Below are positions 48,548 to 53,286 of a DNA stretch of 53,286 nucleotides, in pieces. The stretch's first letter is position 1; every line of letters starts with the position of its first letter. A program made the position numbers and the translations under genes. Under the pieces are notes generated by a model. That model was given only the letters and a program-made list of their open reading frames with translations. It did not search any database and was not told the DNA's origin. Source of the DNA: a virus; IMG/VR virus record IMGVR_UViG_3300044800_000094, positions 1-53,286 of that record, one strand, 5' to 3'.

Positions 48548-48751
48548 TCAACAAAAGCTATAGCCACAGGAGACAAACCAACCGAGGGCGTCTTGGGCGG
48601 TTACTTTGGCCAGGGCCTGGCCGATGGCGGTGATTAAATCGGCTGGCGTCCGGGCCTCTGCCGTCCGCAGCAGGCTTTTGATCTTACTCCACATCTTTTC
48701 AATGGGATTGAGGTCCGGCGAATAGGCCGGCAGGAAAAGCACCTGGGCGTA
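48548..48751 (-). pseudogene. IS630-family transposase, C-terminal fragment
   Basis: Reads AQVLFLPAYSPDLNPIEKMW then SKIKSLLRTAEARTPADLIT and ends GWFVSCGYSFC, the C-terminal part of an IS630 DDE transposase with its natural stop. PDLNPIE contains the last catalytic acidic residue. The rest of the protein is missing here: the middle lies in opposite orientation at 49414-49494. Confidence 0.8.
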
Positions 48752-48805
48752 GTTTGATTGATTTTATTGGTTAATTTCATCGTGAAAATAAATGGTAATA
48801 ATGTA

Positions 48806-48834
48806 TTGACAAAATGCAATCCATCGGGTATCGT
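48806..48834 (+). promoter_or_regulatory. Strong promoter of the right-hand early region
   Basis: TTGACA (48806-48811), 17-bp spacer, TATCGT (48829-48834), with the extension TATCGTGT shared with the promoter at 23098. A 65-nt leader follows before the ATG at 48906, holding the dyad at 48840 and a second small hairpin (CCCGG/CCGGG). Confidence 0.65.
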
Positions 48835-48839
48835 GTCCC

Positions 48840-48858
48840 TGTCAATGAGAGATTGACA
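48840..48858. promoter_or_regulatory. Dyad operator at the transcription start
   Basis: TGTCAAT and ATTGACA form a perfect 7-bp dyad with a 5-bp centre, at about +1 to +18 of the promoter. A further half-site ATTGACA is part of the -35 at 48805-48811. The arrangement suits repression by a Cro/CI-type dimer, such as the HTH proteins of this phage. Confidence 0.55.
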
Positions 48859-48905
48859 ATCGCCCCGGCGAATCCGGGAAGTGAACGAACAACACAGACA
48901 AAAAT

Positions 48906-49115
48906 ATGAAACTGATAACTCTCAATGCTCCCGGCGGTTACTCCATCTATGTGTGCGCCAAATGTGACGCGAAAATGAACGCCGGAAAAATCAAAATGCG
49001 TGATCATCGAGGCGCCCAATACTGCATCACGGAGCGCGGACTAACCTATGTGCGCCATGCGGTGTGCGACTGCTGCGCCGCCCTGCGCGACGGCTCTCTG
49101 ACCGAGGCAAAATAA
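48906..49115 (+). CDS. Cys-rich small protein (69 aa)
   Basis: YSIYVCAKCDAKMNAGKIKM and RHAVCDCCAALRDG give a CxxC...CxCC cluster, a likely zinc-binding fold. It is the first gene after the promoter at 48806; an A-rich leader without a Shine-Dalgarno precedes the ATG. Function unknown. Confidence 0.6.
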   Translation: MKLITLNAPGGYSIYVCAKCDAKMNAGKIKMRDHRGAQYCITERGLTYVRHAVCDCCAALRDGSLTEAK

Positions 49116-49118
49116 AAT

Positions 49119-49505
49119 ATGAGCCATAAATGCGAACACGGCAAAGACTCGGACGTGTGCGTCCGCTGCGCCGAAGAATCTCACGACCGGCCCCGTGGCG
49201 CTAAAACCGCCGACCTAGGACGCGGGGCCGGTCGTCCGCCGATTGACGGCGCACGGGCGACGGGACAAATTCAGGCGCGGACAACACTTGCGAGGAAAAA
49301 CGCCTACGTCCGCGCTGCAAAGCCAAAATCATTGACGGTTTGGATGTTTGAAATTCTCGACAAAGCAGCGAATTACAACCCCGACCTCACCCTAAAGCTT
49401 GCCCACGCTGCGGCCGGGGGACCTTGTTATCATGGACAACCTCTCGCCCCACAAGAGCGATCCGACTCTGGCCCTGATCACCAACGCGGGCGCGTCAGGG
49501 GATAG
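49119..49505 (+). CDS. Hypothetical protein with IS-derived, out-of-frame C-terminus (128 aa)
   Basis: Residues 1-25 have a Cys cluster (CEHGKDSDVCVRCAEESH); residues 45-98 look like a normal protein (GRPPIDGARATGQIQ, AYVRAAKPKSLTVWMFEILD, YNPDLTLKLAHAA). From about codon 99 the DNA is homologous to an IS630 transposase read in another frame, and the residues here (GGPCYHGQPLAPQE) are meaningless. The original end of the gene has been replaced. Confidence 0.55.
   Translation: MSHKCEHGKDSDVCVRCAEESHDRPRGAKTADLGRGAGRPPIDGARATGQIQARTTLARKNAYVRAAKPKSLTVWMFEILDKAANYNPDLTLKLAHAAAGGPCYHGQPLAPQERSDSGPDHQRGRVRG
49414..49500 (+). pseudogene. IS630-family transposase, internal fragment
   Basis: In the frame GGG-GAC-CTT the DNA reads GDLVIMDNLSPHKSDPTLAL followed by ITNAGA, the internal DDE-region strand (with the second catalytic Asp in IMDN). 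It stops matching at Ala 49494, precisely where the opposite-strand fragment at 48748 resumes with A-Q-V. Confidence 0.75.
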
Positions 49506-49528
49506 TCGCCAACAATTTCATCTCGCTA

Positions 49529-49557
49529 TTGACACCATACGCATTGCGTGTTAGTCT
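49529..49557 (+). promoter_or_regulatory. Promoter of the 49594 group
   Basis: TTGACA (49529-49534), 17-bp spacer, TAGTCT (49552-49557). About 30 nt of A-rich leader precede the ATG at 49594. The promoter lies directly behind the IS fragment. Confidence 0.5.
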
Positions 49558-49593
49558 ATGGGCGACGGTAAACAATAAACCAAAGGCTAGAGA

Positions 49594-49908
49594 ATGAAAA
49601 CGACTAGAGAGATTAACTTCAAGGCGCACTACCAAGTTGCCGGCTATCGCGGCATTGCTTTTTATTTACGCGGCTACGCTGTGACGCGGGAGCCGCTTAT
49701 GTGTTTCGCTGAAGATGAGGATGGAAACGAAATCGAAATTGCTTCCGGCGATTTTGAAGACGTGGAAGACCGCGAGCACGTTGTCGCAGTCATGGTGGGC
49801 GACGACCGGAAACATATTGTTTCGGTTGACGATATTGAAGCCATTCCCGAAATCAGCTTTTGCCGTGATTGCGGGCAGATTGGCTGCCATTGCAATAACT
49901 ACGAGTAA
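49594..49908 (+). CDS. Hypothetical acidic protein (104 aa)
   Basis: The start (MKTTREINFKAHYQVAGYRG) is basic, the centre very acidic (FAEDEDGNEIEIASGDFEDV), and the end SFCRDCGQIGCHCNNYE holds a four-Cys cluster. ATG follows the A-rich leader AATAAACCAAAGG. Similar acidic proteins in phages are unassigned. Confidence 0.6.
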   Translation: MKTTREINFKAHYQVAGYRGIAFYLRGYAVTREPLMCFAEDEDGNEIEIASGDFEDVEDREHVVAVMVGDDRKHIVSVDDIEAIPEISFCRDCGQIGCHCNNYE

Positions 49909-49936
49909 CCACCCAAACCAATAAACCAAAACGACT

Positions 49937-50071
49937 ATGAGAACAAAATTGAAATGGAATTACACGGGAGACGTAAACATGCTGGATTACGGAGGAAAGA
50001 ATTTCCGCGCTATTGGCAATCGCCAATTTCAGATTATTGAACTGATTAACTTTTTAGAAGCCACTGATTAA
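49937..50071 (+). CDS. N-terminal part of a gene split by an in-frame TAA (44 aa)
   Basis: Reads MRTKLKWNYTGDVNMLDYGG, then FRAIGNRQFQIIELINFL and stops at TAA 50069-50071. The same frame continues without any shift as LCDGSKYVVELKLVDLGAIS. The two parts make one protein of about 246 residues, so this is probably a gene interrupted by a single nonsense codon. The ATG follows an A-rich leader (CCAATAAACCAAAACGACT). Confidence 0.6.
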   Translation: MRTKLKWNYTGDVNMLDYGGKNFRAIGNRQFQIIELINFLEATD

Positions 50072-50101
50072 CTTTGCGACGGCTCCAAATACGTTGTCGA
50101 A

Positions 50102-50677
50102 TTGAAGCTGGTGGACTTGGGCGCAATATCGCCGGAGAACATTAAACGCGCCTTGAGTTGCTGCAGTATGGAAAAAGAGGAAGCGCCGTCAGATGAAATT
50201 CTCGCCGAATGCTGCGATTCCTACGGTTGTCACGCGCCATTGCAGTCATGGCAGGGAAACAACGCGCGGCAGTTAATGCGGCAGGCATACCGGCTGGCGG
50301 ATGAATTGACGGACTCCGCCAAACTTGAAACTCGGTTGGAGCGCCCTGTTAATAAAATCGGTTCAACCGCGCGTGAGTTCATGGCCGGCGACTTTAATAG
50401 CGCCATGGCGCGCGGTTGTGAATCCAGCGATCCCACCGCGCGGCTCATGGCCAAAATGCACGGCGTTCCTCAGCAGGCCATTGACGACACCAGGCCGGCG
50501 GACTATTTGCCATACATTTTCGGCTACATGGCAGGCATGGCAGGTGGAGCAAAGGAAACAGACCCAGACACCGCGCCAGAATACTTTCGCGGCTATGAGC
50601 GCGGCGTAAATGTAAAGGCGGGAAAATGTCCAACGCCTGGGTGGATCACTGAACAAAAACCTTTGCCGGTTGCCTAG
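50102..50677 (+). CDS. C-terminal part of the same split gene (191 aa)
   Basis: The frame is open from 50072. TTG 50102 is a possible restart but has no good ribosome-binding site. The protein has ISPENIKRALSCCSMEKEEA, CCDSYGCHAPLQSWQGNNAR and LADELTDSAKLETRLERPVN, and a C-terminal ATWQ-free helix pair (YIFGYMAGMAGGAKETDPDT, EYFRGYERGVNVK). I recall proteins with a YVVEL.LVDL and later G-N.A segment as a phage family of unknown function. Confidence 0.6.
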   Translation: MKLVDLGAISPENIKRALSCCSMEKEEAPSDEILAECCDSYGCHAPLQSWQGNNARQLMRQAYRLADELTDSAKLETRLERPVNKIGSTAREFMAGDFNSAMARGCESSDPTARLMAKMHGVPQQAIDDTRPADYLPYIFGYMAGMAGGAKETDPDTAPEYFRGYERGVNVKAGKCPTPGWITEQKPLPVA

Positions 50678-50750
50678 TCGTTTCCGGCGGCGCTGAGGTG
50701 ACTAAGGCGCTAAACTTTGAACTGATAACCAATAACCAAAAAGGCACAAA

Positions 50751-50939
50751 ATGAAATACAATGAACTGAACGCAAAACTTACAGGCCGCAATGCGTCGCG
50801 GCGAAAACTTGAAAACAATACATACGTTGAGAGGCGGGAGGATGGATCAATCACTATTCGATTGCATGAAACGGATATTCTTACCTTTTTACCTGACGTC
50901 CGCAAATATATGTTGCGCCGGCTGGGAATGGTGTCTTAA
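50751..50939 (+). CDS. Conserved phage protein, possibly truncated (62 aa)
   Basis: MKYNELNAKLTGRNASRRKL, then ENNTYVERREDGSITIRLHE. This is a known phage pattern (KLTGRN...RRKLENNTY...IRLHxTD), but relatives usually continue with a Gly-Trp rich part. Here the frame ends with VRKYMLRRLGMVS, while a neighbouring frame reads ANICCAGWEWCLNPI. A frameshift near 50895 is possible but not certain. ATG follows the A-rich leader CCAATAACCAAAAAGGC. Confidence 0.6.
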   Translation: MKYNELNAKLTGRNASRRKLENNTYVERREDGSITIRLHETDILTFLPDVRKYMLRRLGMVS

Positions 50940-51019
50940 CCCGATCCGCCTTGATCCAGTGCGCGTCATTGGATCACGGCAGGCCGGCAATGAAGCCATT
51001 GCAAACAAAAAAGGCTAAA

Positions 51020-51226
51020 ATGAAAACGATTGAAACTAAGGTTTACGAATACGATGAGCTGTCAGACGCGGCGAAGGCTCACGCGCGGGATTGGTTCAGA
51101 GATTGCACGGCTGGCGATATTGACTTTGCCGAAAGCGTGGCGGACGACGCGGAAACGATTGCCGAATTTATGGGGATCGAATTCGCCCAGCGCCGTTATG
51201 CCACCAATTCAGTGAGGGTAAAATGA
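51020..51226 (+). CDS. Conserved phage protein, shortened (68 aa)
   Basis: MKTIETKVYEYDELSDAAKA, ARDWFRDCTAGDIDFAESVA and DAETIAEFMGIEF match the N-terminal half of a phage family whose members, as I recall, are about twice as long and go on with a Gly/Phe-rich part (YFSGFWSQGDG). Here the protein ends early in QRRYATNSVRVK, so it is probably truncated. It overlaps the next gene as ATGA. The leader AAACAAAAAAGGCTAAA again lacks a Shine-Dalgarno. Confidence 0.65.
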   Translation: MKTIETKVYEYDELSDAAKAHARDWFRDCTAGDIDFAESVADDAETIAEFMGIEFAQRRYATNSVRVK

Positions 51227-51555
51227 ATGATTTGATTAAAACTTGGCGCGATGCGGCTGTAAGTTGGCGTAAGGCAGCCTCTAAAATGGGAGAGACAACA
51301 TATAGTGGGCCGCCTTTTTATGAGGATGGATTACTTGGCATGTCTGACGGGCAACAAGTCGCAGCAGCACTATGCCCGGCGCTAACCGCTGCTCAACGTG
51401 AAGAGTGCCTTGAACTTATCGAAAAATTGAAGTTCGGAATTGCTGATTTGAATTTCAGGACAATGATGAAAGTTGCAGCCATAAGATTAGCTCAACCTGA
51501 AAAATGGTCTGAAATTTCCAGCTATATGGTAACTGCAAAACACGCCGACAAATAA
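51223..51555 (+). CDS. Hypothetical helical protein (110 aa)
   Basis: MNDLIKTWRDAAVSWRKAAS at the start, a Gly/Pro turn (TTYSGPPFYEDGLLGMSDGQ) and two final helices (REECLELIEKLKFGIADLNF). All-helical, soluble. No family recognised. Confidence 0.6.
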   Translation: MNDLIKTWRDAAVSWRKAASKMGETTYSGPPFYEDGLLGMSDGQQVAAALCPALTAAQREECLELIEKLKFGIADLNFRTMMKVAAIRLAQPEKWSEISSYMVTAKHADK

Positions 51556-51560
51556 CTCTT

Positions 51561-52391
51561 ATGACAACAACAACAACCGTTCATTTTAAAATCTGTCCAA
51601 AGTGGCTCACTGGATTTGTTCGAGACGTTTGGGCTGAAGGTTCTTATCAGAAATCGTTCAACATCATCAATGCTGCTTTTCCGGAAATGAGAGATGAAAT
51701 CAAGTTCGCCATCATATCAGGCAGCAAGAAACTTGTCCAAGACAAGCATGATAAAGAATCAATGAATATCGCTAATGACGACTGGAAACCAGATTTGAGC
51801 CGTTGCCATAACGGCTTGTATCCAGACCCCGAAGAAGTACGTAACAATGCAGTTTACACGGCGAGAGATCTTGAAGAATATCTTGAGCGTAAGAATCCAA
51901 CGCCTCCAAAACTTGACAGAGCTGAATTTATTGAAAATAACGACTTACCTGACCTGAAAGAAGTTCGGCGCGAAATGAAGATGTTCGCCGGATACGACAG
52001 TCTTGAAGAAATGAATCAAGCTCTTCTTTTCAAGCGCAGCATTCCAACGCCAGAACAATATGTTGAAACGCAAATGAGCCGCGACGAACGTGCCGGACAA
52101 AAGCCGAAGCCTGACAAAACTCTTTTAGCCGATTTAGGCTGGATTACGCCGGATGGTAAATTTTACGCGTGCTTGACCGCCATGGAACACGTCTGGCTTG
52201 CTGACCAGTTTGGATTAAGTGAGCGCGAAGCAGAGCTCGCTGGATGGATTAAAATTACACGCGGAATAGATATGGTTCGCCACGTGTTTCAGGGTGAAAA
52301 AGAGCCCACACAAAAACAAATCGACACCGTATTTCAATGGTGCGAAAAACACAAAACTAAGCTGCCCGATTGGGCTGGAGGTGATTTATGA
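51561..52391 (+). CDS. Hypothetical protein (276 aa)
   Basis: Opens with MTTTTTVHFKICPKWLTGFV and has several helical regions (SFNIINAAFPEMRDEIKFAI, DLEEYLERKNPTPPKLDRAE, LKEVRREMKMFAGYDSLEEM). The last third (GWITPDGKFYACLTAMEHVW...LSEREAELAGWIKI...VFQGEKEPTQKQIDTVFQWC) is a compact domain I have seen repeatedly in phage and bacterial proteins, without a function. It overlaps the next gene as ATGA. Confidence 0.6.
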   Translation: MTTTTTVHFKICPKWLTGFVRDVWAEGSYQKSFNIINAAFPEMRDEIKFAIISGSKKLVQDKHDKESMNIANDDWKPDLSRCHNGLYPDPEEVRNNAVYTARDLEEYLERKNPTPPKLDRAEFIENNDLPDLKEVRREMKMFAGYDSLEEMNQALLFKRSIPTPEQYVETQMSRDERAGQKPKPDKTLLADLGWITPDGKFYACLTAMEHVWLADQFGLSEREAELAGWIKITRGIDMVRHVFQGEKEPTQKQIDTVFQWCEKHKTKLPDWAGGDL

Positions 52392-52663
52392 AAGTTTCCA
52401 AATCATTTATATTTACCTGTGACTGTGGGCACGAATATGAAGTTAGTGAAGAGCACGTCGGCGTAGAGCGCTTGCTAGGCCACATTAAGCAGAAACATCC
52501 TCTAATTTTTACGCGCCTTGAAAAAGAGGGCCGCAAAGCAGCTATGTCTCAAAATGGCTGTGGGTATCACGACTCTGGAGAAGGTAAATACGGCGGATGG
52601 CATGAAGCCCAAGCTAGCTTCAGAAACGCTTGGATTAAAAATGTGCTTAGTCTCCACATATAG
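52388..52663 (+). CDS. Small Cys/His protein (91 aa)
   Basis: FIFTCDCGHEYEVSEEHVGV then LLGHIKQKHPLIF gives C-x-C...H...H, a possible zinc finger. The C-terminus (NGCGYHDSGEGKYGGWHEAQ) has further Cys/His. ATGA overlap fixes the start. Function unknown. Confidence 0.6.
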   Translation: MKVSKSFIFTCDCGHEYEVSEEHVGVERLLGHIKQKHPLIFTRLEKEGRKAAMSQNGCGYHDSGEGKYGGWHEAQASFRNAWIKNVLSLHI

Positions 52664-52679
52664 GAGCTCATTGACGCCT

Positions 52680-52937
52680 ATGCTAAACTTCCGCATGTCA
52701 AAGCGCGTGCCGGAAAATCTAGTTAGCTATATGACACATCAAACAGCCAATAAAAGTACCACAGGAATGAACCTGAATCATTGGTTGTATACAATCTCGC
52801 AGCTGCGCCTGTTGCATTCATCATCTCAGGCGCGCGGCTGCCCCGGCGGAGGCCGCGTACCCACTCGCCGCCTTTGCCAGCTTGGAAGCTGGTTTTCTGG
52901 CGGGTGGGGCGCGGCGATATTTGAAAGGAAAGTATGA
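52680..52937 (+). CDS. Hypothetical protein (85 aa)
   Basis: MLNFRMSKRVPENLVSYMTH and a helical NLNHWLYTISQLRLLHSSSQ look real; the last 40 residues (RGCPGGGRVPTRRLCQLGSW...) are read through GC-rich DNA with a terminator-like palindrome and may be fortuitous. Start at 52680 chosen; TAGGAG lies 13 nt upstream, rather far. Confidence 0.4.
   Translation: MLNFRMSKRVPENLVSYMTHQTANKSTTGMNLNHWLYTISQLRLLHSSSQARGCPGGGRVPTRRLCQLGSWFSGGWGAAIFERKV
52877..52896 (+). terminator. Terminator-like palindrome
   Basis: CCAGCTT (52877-52883) and AAGCTGG (52886-52892) are followed by TTTT. Short loop of two bases. It falls within the weak reading frame 52680-52937, which counts against that frame's C-terminus. 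Confidence 0.5.
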
Positions 52938-52987
52938 AAGAAAAAGGAATCTTAATTGAGCGGCAAGCTCAAGGAGGACGTCTATGA
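52934..52987 (+). CDS. Leader peptide before the hexapeptide-repeat gene (17 aa)
   Basis: [17 protein letters not shown]. Its stop overlaps the next start as ATGA, and the ribosome-binding site AAGGAGGA of the repeat gene lies within it. Translation of this short frame would couple to the repeat protein. Confidence 0.5.
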   Translation: MKEKGILIERQAQGGRL

Positions 52988-53286
52988 AAATATATTTATT
53001 TGAAAAAGGCGAATGGAAGTTTTACGAAGGCGTTAAAGCCGATTTGCTTGGCGTGCTCAACGAACACGGGGTGAAGCTCGGCGACGGGGTGACGCTCGGC
53101 AACGGGGTGACGCTCGGCGACGGGGTGAAGCTCGGCGACCGGGTGACGCTCGGCGACGGGGTGACGCTCGGCGACTGGGTGACGCTCGGCAACGGGGTGA
53201 CGCTCGGCGACCGGGTGACGCTCGGCGACGGGGTGAAGCTCGGCGACTGGGTGACGCTCGGCGACGGGGTGACGCTCGGCGACAGG
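52984..53286 (+). CDS. Hexapeptide-repeat protein, N-terminal part (continues at base 1)
   Basis: [20 protein letters not shown] then [13 protein letters not shown] leads into 12 hexapeptides L-G-[DN]-[GWR]-V-[TK] that run off the window. AAGGAGG 8 nt upstream is the best Shine-Dalgarno in the right-hand region. The short N-terminal domain may cap the helix. With the left-hand part the visible protein is about 224 residues with at least 20 repeats; the true copy number may be larger, because an assembler would collapse such an array. Confidence 0.8.
   Translation, partial: MKIYLFEKGEWKFYEGVKADLLGVLNEHGVKLGDGVTLGNGVTLGDGVKLGDRVTLGDGVTLGDWVTLGNGVTLGDRVTLGDGVKLGDWVTLGDGVTLGDR
53071..53286 (+). 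repeat. 18-bp coding tandem repeat, right portion
   Basis: Twelve copies of the same unit as at bases 1-151. A five-unit block with fourth residues G, W, G(N), R, G occurs in both halves, showing a higher-order repeat. The final codon is AGG where other units have CGG or GGG. Confidence 0.95.

Noticed and set aside
52984-53286. A diversity-generating retroelement acting on the hexapeptide gene
   Set aside because: No reverse transcriptase gene or template repeat is present, and the variation is not confined to adenines; unit shuffling explains it better.
1-53286. Integrase or excisionase proving temperance
   Set aside because: No tyrosine recombinase (R...HxxR...Y) or large serine recombinase pattern was found. 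The IS fragment and HTH proteins alone do not show lysogeny.

Overview
This window looks like the essentially complete genome of a tailed double-stranded DNA phage, cut open inside a coding repeat. Both ends lie in the same 18-bp tandem repeat. The gene starting at 52984 runs off the right edge and its continuation enters at base 1. The last ten bases match the first ten at nine positions, and a join with that overlap keeps the reading frame, so the map is best read as a circle. Large terminase, portal, scaffold, a major-capsid candidate, a large internal virion protein and a nozzle-like tail protein are all present. The short tail set (769-aa nozzle-like protein, 1364-aa internal protein, no tape measure, no contractile sheath) suggests a podovirus-like virion. 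Several secreted or surface proteins resemble those of Verrucomicrobiota, for example a C-terminal module of the form SSPDMVNW...NKFYRVQAY, and many genes lack Shine-Dalgarno sites. I infer a verrucomicrobial host, but this is not proven. I found no integrase, DNA polymerase or recognisable endolysin.

Layout. (1) 52984 across the junction to 6236, plus strand: hexapeptide-repeat protein, then a promoter and a tightly overlapped recombination operon with a RecA-like/Sak4-like ATPase, a nucleotidyltransferase-fold protein, a RecE-like PD-(D/E)XK nuclease and a frameshifted RusA resolvase. (2) 16191 down to 6414, minus strand: major capsid candidate, small head genes, repeat-bearing and signal-peptide-bearing proteins and a run of small membrane or lipoproteins that probably includes the lysis genes. 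A divergent two-gene module sits inside at 8638-9737. (3) 16426-25045, plus strand: a small HTH regulator, then a carbohydrate cassette (GT9-like, beta-propeller, PLP aminotransferase, NeuD/PglD-like acetyltransferase, GT25-like), scaffold, a terminator, and a small operon with a second HTH regulator. (4) 37219 down to 25150, minus strand: tail and internal virion proteins plus a GT2 glycosyltransferase. (5) 37247-44173, plus strand: HNH endonuclease, large terminase, portal, HExxE protein and an ATP-grasp ligase. (6) 44200-47494: small Cys-rich genes on both strands, an exact DnaA box and a DnaB-N/RepA-type helicase. (7) 47468-47839: an iteron-rich, gene-poor stretch that I read as the replication origin. 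(8) 48114-52987: an early-type region of small genes with consensus promoters, a dyad operator, two opposite-facing pieces of one IS630 transposase, and several damaged genes.

How it fits together. Replication probably starts at the iterons, helped by host DnaA and the phage helicase, while the left operon supplies recombination and junction resolution. Structural genes lie in two minus-strand and two plus-strand blocks, with capsid and scaffold on opposite strands. The carbohydrate cassette could build an acetylated amino-sugar and transfer it to a virion or host-surface target, though its substrate is unknown. Promoter-proximal genes repeatedly start 6-10 nt after the -10 box, which points to leaderless transcripts. 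Three genes are visibly broken (RusA frameshift near 5282, an in-frame TAA at 50069, a gene end replaced by IS DNA near 49414), so either the genome is decaying in places or a few base calls are wrong.
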